DNA of 53,806 nt from Asaia bogorensis (GCA_945873195.1 CAMCDA010000009.1:1-53806); one strand, 5' to 3'; counted from the stretch's first letter, positions 18,452-29,802 are shown. Notes: generated from the sequence alone by a model not told the origin. Numbers and translations are program-made.

Positions 18452-19288
18452 GACCTCATCCTGCGCCTGCATACATTCTGGGCGCGCCAGGGCTGCGTGA
18501 TCCTGCAACCCTATGACGTGGAAATGGGCGCCGGCACGTTCCACCCCGCCACCACGCTGCGCGCCCTCGGCCCCAAGCCCTGGCGCGCCGCCTATGTGCA
18601 GCCGTCCCGCCGCCCGACCGATGGGCGCTATGGCGAAAACCCCAACCGGTTGCAGCACTATTATCAATACCAGGTCATCATGAAGCCCAGCCCCGCCAAC
18701 GCGCAGGAGCTTCTGCTGGAATCCTACCGCGAGATCGGCCTCGACCCGCTGCGCCACGACTTCCGGTTCGTGGAGGATGACTGGGAAAGCCCGACCCTCG
18801 GCGCCTGGGGCCTGGGGTGGGAGGTCTGGTGCGACGGCATGGAAGTCGGTCAGTTCACCTATTTCCAGCAGGTCGGCGGCATCCCGGTGACGTTCCCCAG
18901 CTTCGAGATGACCTACGGCCTGGAACGCCTGGCGATGTACGTCCAGGACAAGGAAAACGTCTACGACCTGGACTTCAACGGCGCCGGCGTCAGTTACGGC
19001 GATGTGTTCCTGCGCGCCGAACGCGAATACAGCGCCCATAACTTCGAATTCGCCGACCCGGCCATGCTGTCCCGCCACTTCGCCGACGCGGAGAAGGAAT
19101 GCGCTGCCCTGCTGGACCACAAGCTCGCGCTGCCGGCCTATGACCAGTGCATCAAGGCGAGCCATCTGTTCAACCTGCTCGACGCCCGCGGGGTGATCAG
19201 CGTGACCGAGCGCGCCAGCTATATCGGCCGCGTCCGTGCCCTCGCGAAAGGCTGCTGCGAGGCCTGGGTGGCCGGCGAAGCCGCGTGA
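18431..19288 (+). CDS. glyQ: Glycyl-tRNA synthetase alpha subunit
   Basis: 285 residues, standard for GlyQ. The enzyme charges tRNA-Gly as an alpha2beta2 tetramer with GlyS. Motifs include [24 protein letters not shown] at the N-terminus, [29 protein letters not shown] and the class II motif 3-like [13 protein letters not shown] 18431 is preferred over ATG 18422 because GAGG then lies at a normal distance. The alpha and beta subunit genes normally adjoin, but here a vapBC toxin-antitoxin pair lies between them. The leader is partly duplicated upstream. Confidence 0.96.
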   Translation: MATQSFQDLILRLHTFWARQGCVILQPYDVEMGAGTFHPATTLRALGPKPWRAAYVQPSRRPTDGRYGENPNRLQHYYQYQVIMKPSPANAQELLLESYREIGLDPLRHDFRFVEDDWESPTLGAWGLGWEVWCDGMEVGQFTYFQQVGGIPVTFPSFEMTYGLERLAMYVQDKENVYDLDFNGAGVSYGDVFLRAEREYSAHNFEFADPAMLSRHFADAEKECAALLDHKLALPAYDQCIKASHLFNLLDARGVISVTERASYIGRVRALAKGCCEAWVAGEAA

Positions 19289-19349
19289 CTTTGGGCCGTC
19301 CGGAGCCTATGTCTACCATCCGACACGCTGTTTCTACCAGACGCGGATC

Positions 19350-19607
19350 ATGGGCACACAACTGAACATCAAGAGCGAGGACGCCTACCGGCTGGCGTCC
19401 CGGCTTTCGGAGCTGACCGGGGAAAGCCTGACCGCCGTCGTCACAAGCGCCCTGCGCGCGGCGTTGGAGCGGGAGGAGCGCATCCGCGACACTGACCAGC
19501 AGGTCGAGCGGATGCTCGCCATGGGCCGCGAAATCCGCGCCCATTTGCGCGAACCCGTCAGTTCCGACCTGCGCGACCTGTACGACGAACACGGGCTGCC
19601 CCGGTGA
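19350..19607 (+). CDS. vapB: VapB-type antitoxin (Rv0623/PSK family)
   Basis: 85 residues from ATG 19350. The N-terminal part (MGTQLNIKSEDAYRLASRLSELTGESLTAVV) is the ribbon-helix-helix-like DNA-binding region of Rv0623-type VapB proteins. The C-terminal part is charged and helical and would wrap the toxin. Its TGA overlaps the GTG start of the PIN-domain toxin by four bases, as in most vapBC pairs. It lies 61 bases after glyQ with no terminator in between, so it may be transcribed with glyQ as well as from its own autoregulated promoter. Confidence 0.9.
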   Translation: MGTQLNIKSEDAYRLASRLSELTGESLTAVVTSALRAALEREERIRDTDQQVERMLAMGREIRAHLREPVSSDLRDLYDEHGLPR

Positions 19608-19996
19608 TTATCGACTCCTCCGCCTTGTTGGCCATCGTGCTCGCCGAACCGGATGCGCCGCGCTTTGCCCGCGCGATCGCCTCCGCCGGCCGCCGCCGCA
19701 TGCCCGCCGCCACGTGGTTCGAGGCCTCGATGCGGATCGAGGGTGCCGGCGACACGATCGCGGTCAACCGCTTCGACGATTTCGCCCGGGAATTCGACAT
19801 CGAGATCCTCCCCTTCACCGCGGAACATGCGCGGGAAGCGCGTCGCGCCCGCCGGCTGTACGGGAAACCGCATCCGGCCCAACTCAATTTCGGGGATTGC
19901 ATGGTATACGGCGTTGCCCGGCACGAGCGTGAACCACTGCTGTTCAAGGGCGAGGACTTCGCCCAAACCGACATCGAACCCGCCCTGAAGGACTGA
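19604..19996 (+). CDS. vapC: VapC-type PIN-domain toxin ribonuclease
   Basis: 130 residues from GTG 19604. PIN-domain acidic residues are in place: Asp4 (MIIDSSALLAI), Glu40 (ATWFEASM), Asp98 (NFGDCMVYG) and Asp118 (FKGEDF). VapC toxins are Mg-dependent RNases; several known ones cut tRNAs or the 23S sarcin-ricin loop. The target here is unknown. Its TGA overlaps the first ATG of glyS by one base, so glyS translation is physically coupled to the toxin gene. A toxin wedged inside a tRNA-synthetase operon is unusual. Confidence 0.92.
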   Translation: MIIDSSALLAIVLAEPDAPRFARAIASAGRRRMPAATWFEASMRIEGAGDTIAVNRFDDFAREFDIEILPFTAEHAREARRARRLYGKPHPAQLNFGDCMVYGVARHEREPLLFKGEDFAQTDIEPALKD

Positions 19997-22077
19997 TGAT
20001 GCCCGCCTTCTTCCTCGAACTGTTCTCGGAAGAGATCCCGGCGCGCATGCAGTCCCGCGCCGCCGAAGACCTGTCTCGCCTGATCGGGGAGGCTTTGGCC
20101 ACCCTGTCCCCCACGAACATCCGCGCCTTCCACGGCCCCCGCCGGATCGCGCTCGCCGCCGATGTCTTCCCCGGTGTCGCCGCCGCCAGCACGATCGAGC
20201 GTGGTCCGAGGGCCAGCGCCCCGGAACAGGCCCTGACCGGCTTCCTCCGCAAACACAACGCCTCGCGGGATCAGTTGCGCCAGGAAGGCGACTACTGGGT
20301 GCTGGAGAAGTCCGCCGAGGCGATCCCCGCCGCGACCCTGATCGCCGAAGCGGTCCCTGCCATGCTCCGCCGCTTTCCCTGGCCCAAGTCGATGCGCTGG
20401 GGCGGCAGCAGCAACTTCACCTGGGTCCGTCCGCTGCGCCGGATCACCTGCCTGCTCGACGGCGCGGTTGTGCCCTTCGACCTGCGCGATGGCGCCGATG
20501 ACGGCCATGGCCTGGCCAGCGCCAACCTGACCGAGGGCCACCGCTTCCACGCCCCCGGCGCCTTCGCCGTCACCGGCGTTGACGACTGGGCGGCGCAACT
20601 CGCCGAACGCCATGTCCTGGTGGACGCCGAGGCCCGCAAGCAGGCGATTGGCGCCGGCATCACGCGCCTTGCCACCGAAAAGGGCCTGACGATCGTCGAC
20701 GATCCCGGGCTGGTCGATGAAGTAGCCGGCCTCGTGGAGCGCCCGGTGCCGCTGCTGGGCCGCATCGCGGACGAGCACATGGACTTACCTGCGGAGGTCA
20801 TGCAGGTCTCCATGCGGGTCAACCAGCGCTACTTCGCGCTCCGCACCGCCGACAACGCCGCCGCGCCCTACTTCGCCTTCGTCGCCAATGTCGCGGCCGA
20901 GGACGGCGGCGCCACGATCATCGCCGGCAACGAACGCGTCCTGCGCGCCCGGTTCGCCGATGCCCGCCATTTCTGGGACCTCGATCGCAAGGGGCGGCTG
21001 GAAGGCCGCATCCCGCGCCTCGACCACGTCACCTACCATGCCAAGCTCGGCTCCCAGGGCGATCGGGTCGTGCGGCTGCGACGGCTGGCCGAGATCATTG
21101 CCCCGATGGTCGGTGCCGGCCCCGCCTTGGCGGAACGCGCGGCCGAACTGGCGAAAGCCGACCTGCTGACCGGCATGGTGGGGGAATTCCCCGAGTTGCA
21201 GGGCGTCATGGGCCGCTACTACGCGCTGCATGACAACGAAGACCCTTTGGTCGCCGACGCGATCCGCGACCACTACGCCCCGCGCGGGCTGTCCGACGCG
21301 ATCCCGACCGCGCCCGTATCGATCGCCGTCGCACTGGCGGACAAGATCGACCAACTCGTGGGGTTCTTCGCGATCGGGGCCAAGCCGACCGGCTCGGGCG
21401 ATCCCTATGCGCTGCGGCGCGCGGCGTTGGGGATTATTCGCATCATCCGCGAAAACAAGCTGCGGACCCTCCGGTTCAGCCTTGTTCCGTTGTTCGCGGC
21501 TGCCCAAATCCCCTACGCCGATGTGATCGGCAAGGCAGCGATGGACCCCGGTTTGGCGCAGGAGATCATGAACTTCCTTGCCGACCGCCTGCTGGTGCAA
21601 TTGCGGACCGAGGGCTCACGCCACGATGTCCTCTCGGCCGTCTTCGCCGCGGGGGCCGACGATGATATCGCCCGCCTGTTGGCCAAGGCGGACGCGGTGG
21701 CCGCCCTGCTCGCGAGCAAGGACGGTGCCGACCTGCTGACAGCCTATCGCAGGGCCGCCAATATCCTGAGGATCGAGGACCGGAAGGACGGGCCGCACGC
21801 GGCCGATCCCGACTCGGCCCTGCTACAGGAAACCGAGGAAATTGATCTGAATCATGCGCTCGACTCGATGCATGATGTAACCGACCTCCTGGCGCGGGAG
21901 GACTACGCAACCGCCATGAGCCGCATGTCGCGGCTGCGCGCGCCGCTTGATGCGTTCTTTGAACGGGTTACGGTGAACGCGGCGGAGCCTGAATTGCGCC
22001 GCAATCGTCTGTTTCTTCTGCACCGCGTCCGGTCCGCGATGGACCGCGTCGCTGATTTCTCTCGTATCGAAAGCTGA
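19996..22077 (+). CDS. glyS: Glycyl-tRNA synthetase beta subunit
   Basis: 693 residues, normal for GlyS. It begins [18 protein letters not shown] and contains [68 protein letters not shown] and KLGSQGDRV, all beta-subunit landmarks, with the C-terminal anticodon-binding/DALR-like region near [34 protein letters not shown]. The start is ATG 19996 or 19999; both overlap or follow the vapC stop directly. ppdK follows after 10 bases. Confidence 0.96.
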   Translation: MMPAFFLELFSEEIPARMQSRAAEDLSRLIGEALATLSPTNIRAFHGPRRIALAADVFPGVAAASTIERGPRASAPEQALTGFLRKHNASRDQLRQEGDYWVLEKSAEAIPAATLIAEAVPAMLRRFPWPKSMRWGGSSNFTWVRPLRRITCLLDGAVVPFDLRDGADDGHGLASANLTEGHRFHAPGAFAVTGVDDWAAQLAERHVLVDAEARKQAIGAGITRLATEKGLTIVDDPGLVDEVAGLVERPVPLLGRIADEHMDLPAEVMQVSMRVNQRYFALRTADNAAAPYFAFVANVAAEDGGATIIAGNERVLRARFADARHFWDLDRKGRLEGRIPRLDHVTYHAKLGSQGDRVVRLRRLAEIIAPMVGAGPALAERAAELAKADLLTGMVGEFPELQGVMGRYYALHDNEDPLVADAIRDHYAPRGLSDAIPTAPVSIAVALADKIDQLVGFFAIGAKPTGSGDPYALRRAALGIIRIIRENKLRTLRFSLVPLFAAAQIPYADVIGKAAMDPGLAQEIMNFLADRLLVQLRTEGSRHDVLSAVFAAGADDDIARLLAKADAVAALLASKDGADLLTAYRRAANILRIEDRKDGPHAADPDSALLQETEEIDLNHALDSMHDVTDLLAREDYATAMSRMSRLRAPLDAFFERVTVNAAEPELRRNRLFLLHRVRSAMDRVADFSRIES

Positions 22078-22087
22078 CAGGATCACC

Positions 22088-24757
22088 ATGACACAGTGGG
22101 TGTACAGCTTCGGCGCCGACCTGAACGAAGGCGGCGCGGACATGCGGAACCTCCTGGGCGGGAAGGGCGCGAACCTGGCCGAAATGGCTGGGATTGGCCT
22201 GCCCGTTCCGCCGGGCTTCACGATCACGACCGAGGTCTGCACGGCCTTCTACGATAACGGCCGCAACTACCCGGCCGAGTTGAAGGCCCAGGTGCAGGAA
22301 GCCCTTGGCCGCATCGAGCGCGCGGTCGGGCTGAAATTCGGTGCGCGGGAGAAACCGCTGCTCGTCTCCGTCCGGTCCGGCGCGCGCGTGTCGATGCCGG
22401 GGATGATGGACACCGTCCTTAATCTCGGTCTGAACGACGCGACCGTTTCGGCGCTCGGGTCGGAAGCGCATGACGAACGTTTCGCGTGGGATTCCTATCG
22501 CCGCTTCATCCAGATGTACGGCTCGGTCGTACTGGGCTGCGAGCATCACGCGTTCGAGGAAATCATCGAGCATACCAAGCTCGAAACCGGCAAGATCGAC
22601 GACACGGAATTGTCGGCCGAGGACTGGCAGCGCGTGGTCGAGGCCTACAAGGACCTGGTGCACCAGACGACCGGCAAGCCCTTTCCGCAGGACCCCGAGG
22701 AACAGCTTTGGGGCGCGATCGGGGCGGTGTTCGGCTCGTGGATGAACCCGCGCGCGATCACCTATCGCCGTCTGCATGACATCCCGGCGCAGTGGGGCAC
22801 CGCGGTCAATGTGCAGGCCATGGTCTTCGGCAACATGGGCGCCGACTGCGCCACCGGCGTCTGTTTCACCCGCGATCCGTCCACCGGTGAAAACGTCTTC
22901 TACGGCGAATACCTGGTGAACGCGCAGGGTGAGGACGTCGTGGCCGGCATCCGCACGCCGCAGCCGATGGCCGCCGCGCGCGCCAAGGATGGCGAAATCC
23001 CGCTGGAACACGCGATGCCGGAAGCCTACGCCGAGTTGATGGCGGTGCGGGCAAAGCTCGAAAAACACTACACCGACATGCAGGACATCGAGTTCACGGT
23101 GCAGCGGCACAAGCTGTACATGTTGCAAACTCGGAATGGAAAGCGCACCGCCGCCGCCGCGTTGAAGATCGCCGTCGACATGGCGCGCGAGGGGCTGATC
23201 GACCAGTCCGAAGCGGTGCGCCGGGTCAATCCGTCGTCGCTGGACCAGTTGCTGCATCCGACGCTCGATCCCAAGGCGCAGCGGAACAAGCTCGCCGGCG
23301 GGTTGCCGGCCAGCCCGGGCGCCGCCTGCGGGGCCGTCGTGTTCTCGGCCGATGAGGCGGAAAGCCGAGCGGCGCGAGGTGAAGCGGTTATTCTGGTGCG
23401 GGTGGAGACGAGCCCGGAGGATATCCATGGGATGCACGCCGCGAAGGGCATCCTGACGACGCGCGGCGGCATGACCAGCCACGCCGCGGTGGTCGCGCGC
23501 GGCATGGGCCGGCCCTGCGTCTGCGGCGCCAGCGGGATCAGCGTCGACTACAACGCTCAGATTCTGGCGGCCGGCGGCAAGGAAGTCCGTGCCGGCGACA
23601 TCATCACGCTGGATGGCTCGACGGGTGAAATCTTCATCGGCGCCGTGGCCATGATCGAACCGGCGTTGTCGGGTGATTTCGGCACGCTGATGGAATGGGC
23701 CGACAAATGCCGCCGCATGGGCGTGCGGGCCAACGCGGAAACCGAACTCGATGCGCAGACCGCCCGCCGCTTCGGCGCCGAGGGCATCGGCCTGTGCCGG
23801 ACCGAGCACATGTTCTTCGACCCCGAGCGCATCGGCGCCGTGCGGCAGATGATCATGGCAAACACCGAGGAAGGTCGCCGCGTCGCGCTGGAGAAGCTGC
23901 TGCCGTTCCAGCGGGAGGATTTCCGCAAGCTATTCACCATCATGGCCGGGCTACCGGTGACGATCCGCCTGCTCGATCCACCGCTGCATGAGTTCCTGCC
24001 GCATGCGGAATCCGAGATGGCCGAGGTGGCGGAGGCGCTCGACACCGACATCGAGGCAATGCGTCGCCGCGTGGCCGAACTGGCCGAGGCCAACCCGATG
24101 CTGGGCCATCGTGGGTGCCGGCTGGGCGTGACCTTCCCGGAAATCTACGAGATGCAGGCTCGGGCCATCTTCGAGGCTGCCTTGGAGGTCGCGAATGAGG
24201 CCGGGGCGGCGCCGCATCCGGAGATCATGATCCCGCTGGTGGGCATGCGGAAGGAACTGGAGATCACACGGGCCCAGGTCGAGAAAGTGGCCGCCGAGGT
24301 CTTCGCCGCCGCCGGCCGCACGATCGAATACAGCGTGGGCACGATGATCGAACTGCCCCGCGCCGCGCTGACCGCCGACAAGATCGCCGAGGTCGCGGAC
24401 TTCTTCAGCTTTGGCACCAACGACCTGACTCAGACCGTGCTGGGCCTGTCGCGCGACGATGCCGGGAAGTTCCTGCCGGCCTATGTGGAGGCGGGCATCC
24501 TGCCGAAGGACCCCTTCGTGTCGATCGACGTCGAGGGCGTGGGCGAGATGGTCCGCATCGCGGTCGAGAAGGGCCGCGCGACGAAGAAGAACCTGAAGCT
24601 GGGGATTTGCGGAGAGCACGGGGGCGATCCGGCTTCGATCTTGTTCTGCGAGAAGGTTGGGCTGGATTATGTGTCCTGCAGCCCCTACCGGGTGCCGGTT
24701 GCGCGCCTTGCGGCGGCACAGGCGGCTTTGGGGGCGGAGGCTGACCGGACGGCTTAG
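22088..24757 (+). CDS. ppdK: Pyruvate, phosphate dikinase
   Basis: 889 residues. It interconverts pyruvate, ATP and phosphate with phosphoenolpyruvate, AMP and pyrophosphate. The nucleotide-binding domain opens [23 protein letters not shown], the swivelling domain holds the phospho-His465 in [16 protein letters not shown], and the PEP/pyruvate TIM barrel ends with the catalytic Cys864 in [22 protein letters not shown]. The glyS-ppdK order with a 10-base gap is common in alphaproteobacteria and marks one operon. The enzyme is cytoplasmic and supports gluconeogenesis or pyrophosphate-linked glycolysis. Confidence 0.97.
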   Translation: MTQWVYSFGADLNEGGADMRNLLGGKGANLAEMAGIGLPVPPGFTITTEVCTAFYDNGRNYPAELKAQVQEALGRIERAVGLKFGAREKPLLVSVRSGARVSMPGMMDTVLNLGLNDATVSALGSEAHDERFAWDSYRRFIQMYGSVVLGCEHHAFEEIIEHTKLETGKIDDTELSAEDWQRVVEAYKDLVHQTTGKPFPQDPEEQLWGAIGAVFGSWMNPRAITYRRLHDIPAQWGTAVNVQAMVFGNMGADCATGVCFTRDPSTGENVFYGEYLVNAQGEDVVAGIRTPQPMAAARAKDGEIPLEHAMPEAYAELMAVRAKLEKHYTDMQDIEFTVQRHKLYMLQTRNGKRTAAAALKIAVDMAREGLIDQSEAVRRVNPSSLDQLLHPTLDPKAQRNKLAGGLPASPGAACGAVVFSADEAESRAARGEAVILVRVETSPEDIHGMHAAKGILTTRGGMTSHAAVVARGMGRPCVCGASGISVDYNAQILAAGGKEVRAGDIITLDGSTGEIFIGAVAMIEPALSGDFGTLMEWADKCRRMGVRANAETELDAQTARRFGAEGIGLCRTEHMFFDPERIGAVRQMIMANTEEGRRVALEKLLPFQREDFRKLFTIMAGLPVTIRLLDPPLHEFLPHAESEMAEVAEALDTDIEAMRRRVAELAEANPMLGHRGCRLGVTFPEIYEMQARAIFEAALEVANEAGAAPHPEIMIPLVGMRKELEITRAQVEKVAAEVFAAAGRTIEYSVGTMIELPRAALTADKIAEVADFFSFGTNDLTQTVLGLSRDDAGKFLPAYVEAGILPKDPFVSIDVEGVGEMVRIAVEKGRATKKNLKLGICGEHGGDPASILFCEKVGLDYVSCSPYRVPVARLAAAQAALGAEADRTA

Positions 24758-25108
24758 GCTGTCACGGGGACGTTAGGGCTCCGGCCGCTCAGCGCTTCAT
24801 CGTAGGATAATGCGCACGGGCGGAGGTGGGGTTGGCCCCGTCTTCATGCCACGTAATCCCGGGCTTGTCCCGGGACCACTCGCGGCAGGGTGCTGGGGTT
24901 GGTCCCCGGCACAAGGCCGGGGATGACGGTGGGGTGTGCTGCCTGTCATGGACGGGCTCGACCCGTCCATGACAGGGACTCTGCCCTATCCAGTATGTGG
25001 ATTGGCTACCTCGCCAATCCCGCTCTACCGAACCCTGAGCGATGGGCGGGTCAAGCCCGCCCATGACGGTTGGGGGTGCAACCCGCCCCGATCAAACGCC
25101 CGTCCCAA
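24758..25108. repeat. Cluster of intergenic stem-loops, including a partial copy C of the dispersed repeat
   Basis: No gene is visible in this 351-bp gap between convergent ppdK and grxD. It holds successive hairpins: 24857-24875 (TCCCGGG arms), 24903-24923 (TCCCCGGC arms, loop ACAAG), 24943-24975 (14-bp perfect arms CTGTCATGGACGGG, loop CTCGA) and 25042-25064 (ATGGGCGGG arms, loop TCAAG). The last matches the second stem of the copies at 8533-8690 and 30943-31097. Several loops share the C-T-x-G-A or T-C-A-A-G pattern, which suggests one family of palindromic repeats inserted side by side. Confidence 0.75.
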
Positions 25109-25447
25109 TCAGGCGCCGGTCTTCGCGCCCACGCCCTTTTCGGCCAGCATCGTCTCAAGCTCGCCGTTCTGGAACATCTCGGTCACGATGTCGCAGCCGC
25201 CCACGAACTCGCCCTTGACGTACAGCTGCGGGATCGTCGGCCACTGCGAGAATTCCTTGATCCCCTCACGCAGTTCGCCGTCTTCCAGCACATTCGCGGA
25301 CTCGAAGGGCACGCCCATGTGGGTCAGGATCTGCACCAAGCGGGCGGAGAAGCCGCATTGCGGGAACAGCGGCGTCCCCTTCATGTAGAGCATCACGGGA
25401 TTCTGCCCGATTTCGCCCTGGATACGGTCGTTGATCGAATTGGCCAT
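25109..25447 (-). CDS. grxD: Monothiol glutaredoxin, Grx4/GrxD family
   Basis: 112 residues. The monothiol active site CGFS is at residues 31-34, and the glutathione-binding stretches are the [20 protein letters not shown] region and the YMKGTP region with its conserved Lys. Grx4-type proteins bind a [2Fe-2S] cluster as a dimer or with BolA and act in iron-sulfur delivery and iron sensing. The bolA gene lies 21 bases upstream on the same strand, so the two partner proteins are made together. It is the last gene of the purC-purS-purQ-purL-bolA-grxD run. Confidence 0.95.
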   Translation of the reverse strand: MANSINDRIQGEIGQNPVMLYMKGTPLFPQCGFSARLVQILTHMGVPFESANVLEDGELREGIKEFSQWPTIPQLYVKGEFVGGCDIVTEMFQNGELETMLAEKGVGAKTGA

Positions 25448-25468
25448 GGTTGGACTCCTCAGGAAAAA

Positions 25469-25702
25469 TCAGTCTGGCGTAGAGGTTTGCAGGGCGAGCG
25501 CGTGCAGTTCGCCCCCCATGCGGCCGCGCAGGGCGGCATAGACAACCTGGTGCTGCCGGACCCGTGACAGGCCGCGGAACTGCTCGGACACGACCGTGGC
25601 GGCATAGTGGTCACCATCCCCGGCCAGGTCCTCGACCGTCACGCGCGCATCGGGCAACGCCGCCTTGATCAGCGCTTCGATCTCATTGGCCGCCATCGGC
25701 AT
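25469..25702 (-). CDS. bolA: BolA family protein
   Basis: 77 residues. The BolA fold is recognised by DARVTVEDLAGDGDHYAATVVSEQFRGLSRVRQHQVVYAAL, with the conserved His used as a cluster ligand in the Grx-BolA complex and the late FRGLSRVRQHQ loop. It starts at ATG 25702 (MPMAA) or ATG 25696. It partners the monothiol glutaredoxin encoded immediately downstream and follows purL by 33 bases, a linkage widely seen in alphaproteobacteria. Confidence 0.93.
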   Translation of the reverse strand: MPMAANEIEALIKAALPDARVTVEDLAGDGDHYAATVVSEQFRGLSRVRQHQVVYAALRGRMGGELHALALQTSTPD

Positions 25703-25735
25703 GCGGTGGTCTCCGGTAGGGTTAACGGATCAGGG

Positions 25736-27934
25736 TCAACCCGGGCCTGCCATCCAGGCCGGGAAGAAGCGCGCGTGGGCTTCACGCAGCGCCGCGATCG
25801 ATATTGTACCGCCATCCGGAAGTGTCAAATCCTGACCGCCAGACACGGCTATTCGGATCGCCGGAACCCCCGCGGCGTCGGCGGCGCGGATCAGGGAGAA
25901 CGAATCGGGGCACGCCACCAGATAGCGGGCCTGGTCTTCCCCGAACCAGAAGGCATGGCCGGGGATATCGCGCGGATGGGTGGCGACGCGCGCGCCGACA
26001 CCGCCGGCGATGATCATCTCGGCCAGCGCCACCAGGATGCCGCCATCGGACACGTCGTGGCAGGCGCGGACATTGCCGGCCAGGATCTGCCCGCGCACGA
26101 AATCGCCATTGGCGCGTTCGGCTTGCAGATTGACCGGCGGCGGCGCGCCATCTTCCCGCCCCCCGATTTCGCGCAGCCACAGGGATTGGCCGAGCCAGCC
26201 GGTGGTGACGCCGATCAGGACAACGTCGAGCCAGGCGGGCAGCGCCAGGCCAACCGCCTTGGACACGTCATCCAGCACGCCCAGCCCGCCGATCGCGGGG
26301 GTCGGCAGGATGGCCTTGCCCTCGGTTTCGTTGTAAAGGCTGACATTTCCCGACACGACGGGGAAATCCAGCGCCTCACACGCCGCCGCCATGCCGCGGA
26401 TCGCGGCGGCGAACTGGCCCATGATCTCGGGCTTTTCCGGGTTGCCGAAATTCATGTTGTCGGTGATCGCCAACGGACGGGCACCGACGGCGGTCAGGTT
26501 GCGCCAGGCTTCGGCGACGGCCTGTTTGCCGCCTTCCTCCGCGTCCGCCGCGCAGTACCGGGGCGTGCAGTCCGTGGTCATCGCGATGCCGCGCTTCAGA
26601 CCATCCAGCTTCACGATCGCGGCGTCGGCGGCTCCGGGCCGCTTGACCGTCTGGCCGCCAACCGTCGAGTCGTACTGGTCCCAGATCCAGGCGCGGGAGC
26701 ACAGGTCCGGACAGGCCACCAGCGTCTGCAACGCGGCGGTCAGGCCGACGCGATCCTCGACCCGGGCGGGGTTGATCTTCTCGCCCTTGGGGGATTCGAC
26801 GGTGGGGCGGGTATAGAGCGGCGCCTCATCCGCCAGGGGGGCCAGCGGGATATCCGCTTCAACGCGGCCCTGGTGGCGCACGGTGATCCGGCCGGTATCG
26901 GTCAGATGTCCGATGACGGCGAAGTCGAGGTCCCATTTCTCGAAGATCGCGCGCGCCATCGCCTCCCGATCCGGGCGAAGCACCATGAGCATGCGCTCCT
27001 GGCTTTCCGACAGCATGAACTCATAGGCGCTCATGCCCGTCTCGCGCGCCGGGACCTGATCGAGGTCGAGCACGATGCCGACCCCGCCCTTGCCGGCCAT
27101 CTCGACGGACGATGACGTCAGGCCGGCCGCGCCCATGTCCTGGATGGCGACGATCGCGTCGGTTTCCATCAGTTCGAGGCAGGCCTCGATCAGCAGCTTT
27201 TCCGTGAAGGGGTCGCCGACCTGGACGGTGGGGCGCTTTTCCTCGGAATCGGCGCCGAACTCGGCGGATGCCATGGTGGCGCCGTGGATGCCGTCACGCC
27301 CGGTCTTCGATCCAACATAGACGACGGGATTGCCGATGCCGGCCGCCGCGGACAGGAAGATGCGATCCTGGCGGGCGATGCCGACGGTCATGGCGTTGAC
27401 CAGCGGGTTGCCGTTGTAGGCGGGGTGGAAGTTCACCTCTCCGCCCACGGTCGGCACGCCGACGCAATTGCCATAGCCGCCGATGCCGCGGACGACGCCA
27501 TCGACGATCCGCCGCGTGCGGGGATGATCGGGGGAGCCGAAGCGCAGCGCGTTCAGGTTGGCAATCGGGCGCGCGCCCATGGTGAAGACATCGCGCAGGA
27601 TGCCACCCACGCCGGTCGCCGCGCCCTGGTAGGGCTCGATGAAGCTCGGGTGGTTGTGGCTTTCCATCTTGAAGATGGCGGCCAGCCCATCGCCGATATC
27701 GACGACGCCGGCGTTCTCACCGGGGCCATGGATGACCCAGGGCGCCTTGGTCGGCAATTGCCGCAGCCAGACGCGGGAGGATTTGTAGGAGCAATGCTCC
27801 GACCACATGACGCTGAAGATGCCAAGCTCGGTCAGCGTGGGCACGCGGCCCATGATTTCGAGCACCTTGGTATATTCGTCCGCCGAGAGGCCGAATTCGC
27901 GGGCAAGCTGGGGGGAGACTTCTTTTTGCATCAT
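25736..27934 (-). CDS. purL: Phosphoribosylformylglycinamidine synthase, large subunit
   Basis: 732 residues, the size of the small (PurSQL-type) PurL. It makes FGAM from FGAR, ATP and the ammonia released by PurQ. Landmarks are [81 protein letters not shown] and [15 protein letters not shown]. The chosen ATG 27934 overlaps the purQ TGA by four bases (ATGA); a second ATG follows directly. The open frame extends upstream but there it is antisense-like and overlaps purQ. Confidence 0.96.
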   Translation of the reverse strand: MMQKEVSPQLAREFGLSADEYTKVLEIMGRVPTLTELGIFSVMWSEHCSYKSSRVWLRQLPTKAPWVIHGPGENAGVVDIGDGLAAIFKMESHNHPSFIEPYQGAATGVGGILRDVFTMGARPIANLNALRFGSPDHPRTRRIVDGVVRGIGGYGNCVGVPTVGGEVNFHPAYNGNPLVNAMTVGIARQDRIFLSAAAGIGNPVVYVGSKTGRDGIHGATMASAEFGADSEEKRPTVQVGDPFTEKLLIEACLELMETDAIVAIQDMGAAGLTSSSVEMAGKGGVGIVLDLDQVPARETGMSAYEFMLSESQERMLMVLRPDREAMARAIFEKWDLDFAVIGHLTDTGRITVRHQGRVEADIPLAPLADEAPLYTRPTVESPKGEKINPARVEDRVGLTAALQTLVACPDLCSRAWIWDQYDSTVGGQTVKRPGAADAAIVKLDGLKRGIAMTTDCTPRYCAADAEEGGKQAVAEAWRNLTAVGARPLAITDNMNFGNPEKPEIMGQFAAAIRGMAAACEALDFPVVSGNVSLYNETEGKAILPTPAIGGLGVLDDVSKAVGLALPAWLDVVLIGVTTGWLGQSLWLREIGGREDGAPPPVNLQAERANGDFVRGQILAGNVRACHDVSDGGILVALAEMIIAGGVGARVATHPRDIPGHAFWFGEDQARYLVACPDSFSLIRAADAAGVPAIRIAVSGGQDLTLPDGGTISIAALREAHARFFPAWMAGPG

Positions 27935-28614
27935 GCGGCCGCGAGCGCGTCGAACAAGGGTTTGCCGTCGGTGCCGCCCATCAGCGGATCCACCAGGTCT
28001 TCCGGGTGTGGCATCATGCCAAGGACACGCAGGTTTTCGGCATAGATGCCGGCGATGGAACGCGCACTGCCATTCAGATTGACCTCCGGCGTCACGTCGC
28101 CTGTCGCGGTGGCATAGCGGAAGGCGACGCGCCCGTCTCCCTCCAGCCGATCGAGCGTGGCATCGTCGGCGAAATAGTTGCCGTCGCCATGCGCCATGAC
28201 GGCGCGGAAGGTCTGGCCCTGCTGGTAGCGTTTGGTGAATGTGGTGTTCGCCCGCTCCACCCGCAAATGGCAATCCATCGACAGGAACCGCAGCGAGGCG
28301 TTGCGCAGCAGCGCGCCAGGCAGCAGCCCCGCCTCCGTCAGGATCTGGAAGCCGTTGCAGACGCCCAGGATATAGCCGCCACGGGCGGCATGGGCGCGGA
28401 CGGCGGCCATGATCGGGGACTGCGCGGCCATGGCGCCGCAGCGCAGATAGTCGCCGAAGGAAAATCCGCCGGGGATCACGACCAGGTCGAGATCACCAAG
28501 GTCGGTTTCCTTGTGCCAGATCATGCGGGGCTTCACGCCGGCCGAATTCTCCAGCGCGATCGCCATGTCGCGTTCCCGGTTGATCCCGGGAAAAAGGACG
28601 ATACCTGCCTTCAT
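27931..28614 (-). CDS. purQ: Phosphoribosylformylglycinamidine synthase, glutaminase subunit
   Basis: 227 residues. A class I glutamine amidotransferase: the nucleophile Cys86 is in [12 protein letters not shown], and the His-Glu pair is in [15 protein letters not shown]. It opens [18 protein letters not shown], the standard PurQ start. It supplies ammonia to PurL, bridged by PurS, in the fourth step of purine synthesis. It follows purS by 9 bases and overlaps purL by four. Confidence 0.96.
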   Translation of the reverse strand: MKAGIVLFPGINRERDMAIALENSAGVKPRMIWHKETDLGDLDLVVIPGGFSFGDYLRCGAMAAQSPIMAAVRAHAARGGYILGVCNGFQILTEAGLLPGALLRNASLRFLSMDCHLRVERANTTFTKRYQQGQTFRAVMAHGDGNYFADDATLDRLEGDGRVAFRYATATGDVTPEVNLNGSARSIAGIYAENLRVLGMMPHPEDLVDPLMGGTDGKPLFDALAAA

Positions 28615-28623
28615 CGGGCGATC

Positions 28624-28866
28624 CTACCCATCCACCGACACCCGAAAGCTCTCGATGACCGTGTTGGCCAGCAGCTTCCGGGCCATCTCCTCGGCCTGCG
28701 CCTGGGCGCGGACGGGATCGGTCTCGGTCAGTTCGAGTTCGATAATCTTGCCGGCGCGCACATCGTTGACACCGGCGAAGCCCAGCGTGCCGAGGGCGTG
28801 GGCGATGGCCTTGCCCTGCGGGTCGAGCACCCCGGGCTTCAGCATGACCGTGACAATGGCTTTCAC
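28624..28866 (-). CDS. purS: Phosphoribosylformylglycinamidine synthase subunit PurS
   Basis: 80 residues from GTG 28866, with AAGGACT about 10 bases upstream. The family pattern is present: VTVMLKPGVLDPQGKAIAHAL, then GFAGVNDVRAGKIIELEL, and AEEMARKLLANTVIESFRV. PurS dimers join PurQ to PurL and channel ammonia. It lies between purC and purQ in the purine operon. Confidence 0.95.
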   Translation of the reverse strand: MKAIVTVMLKPGVLDPQGKAIAHALGTLGFAGVNDVRAGKIIELELTETDPVRAQAQAEEMARKLLANTVIESFRVSVDG

Positions 28867-28906
28867 GTCGGAGTCCTTAGATCGAATGTGGTGAGAGGGA
28901 ACCGGC

Positions 28907-29671
28907 TCATTGCATCATCTCCGGGCCCTTGAGGTCGCGCGTGCCGGCCTCGGGCAGGATGCCCAGGCGCCTGGCGACTTCCTGGTAGGCTTCCTCGACA
29001 CGGCCCAGGTCGCGGCGGAACCTGTCCTTGTCCATCTTCTCGTGCGTCTTGCTGTCCCACAGGCGGCAATTGTCCGGGCTGATCTCATCGGCCAGGATGA
29101 TCCGCATCTCGTCGTTTTCCCACAGCCGGCCGAATTCCAGCTTGAAGTCGATCAGGCTGATGCCGACGCCCAGGAACAATCCGGCCAGGAAATCGTTGAT
29201 GCGCAGCGCCAGCGCGACCATGTCGTCCAGGTCCGCCGTGGCCGCCCAGCCGAAGCAGGTGATGTGCTCCTCCGACACCATCGGGTCGTTCAGCGCGTCA
29301 TTCTTATAGTAATACTCGATGATCGAGCGCGGCAGGCGGGTGCCCTCGGCGATGCCCAACCGTTCCGAGAAGCTGCCGGCCGCCACGTTGCGGACCTTGA
29401 GCGCCAACGGAATGATCTCCACCTCGCGGATCAGTTGCTCCCGCATATTCAGCCGGCGGACGAAATGGGTCGGTATGCCGATTTCCCCCAGGCGCATCAT
29501 CAGATACTCGCTGATGCGGTTGTTCAGGACCCCCTTGCCGGTGATGATTCCCTTCTTGGCGCCGTTGCCCGAGGTCGCGTCGTCCTTGAAATATTGGACA
29601 AGCGTTCCCGGCTCCGGCCCTTCAAACAGGATTTTGGCCTTGCCCTCATAGAGTTGGCGGCGGCGAGCCAT
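28907..29671 (-). CDS. purC: SAICAR synthetase (phosphoribosylaminoimidazole-succinocarboxamide synthase)
   Basis: 254 residues. It joins aspartate to CAIR with ATP in purine synthesis. Motifs are [27 protein letters not shown], VEIIPLEVxVRN-type [28 protein letters not shown] and [17 protein letters not shown] 29671 follows AAGGGG at a normal distance. It is the first gene of the leftward run ending in grxD, with 40 bases before purS. No purine riboswitch-like structure was recognised in the 130-base gap upstream. Confidence 0.96.
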   Translation of the reverse strand: MARRRQLYEGKAKILFEGPEPGTLVQYFKDDATSGNGAKKGIITGKGVLNNRISEYLMMRLGEIGIPTHFVRRLNMREQLIREVEIIPLALKVRNVAAGSFSERLGIAEGTRLPRSIIEYYYKNDALNDPMVSEEHITCFGWAATADLDDMVALALRINDFLAGLFLGVGISLIDFKLEFGRLWENDEMRIILADEISPDNCRLWDSKTHEKMDKDRFRRDLGRVEEAYQEVARRLGILPEAGTRDLKGPEMMQ

Positions 29672-29802
29672 TCAAGCGGTCCCCTTGGCGGTCAGGCCGC
29701 AACGGGCGGCGGGGGGGATATAGCAGCGCGGGGGGCTGGGAAAAAGGGCGCGCCCATTCTTGAGAAGGGCAATCGTGTGCGCGCCGCCCGCCGGACGCGG
29801 GG

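Noticed and set aside
17503-19996. PEP-CTERM gene and vapBC as parts of one mobile element
   Set aside because: No transposase, integrase or terminal inverted repeats join them; the glyQ-leader repeat brackets only the PEP-CTERM gene.
21968-23809. 613-codon minus-strand open frame opposite glyS and ppdK
   Set aside because: It is His/Arg/Asp-rich and lies entirely opposite two strongly recognised genes; a GC-rich codon shadow.
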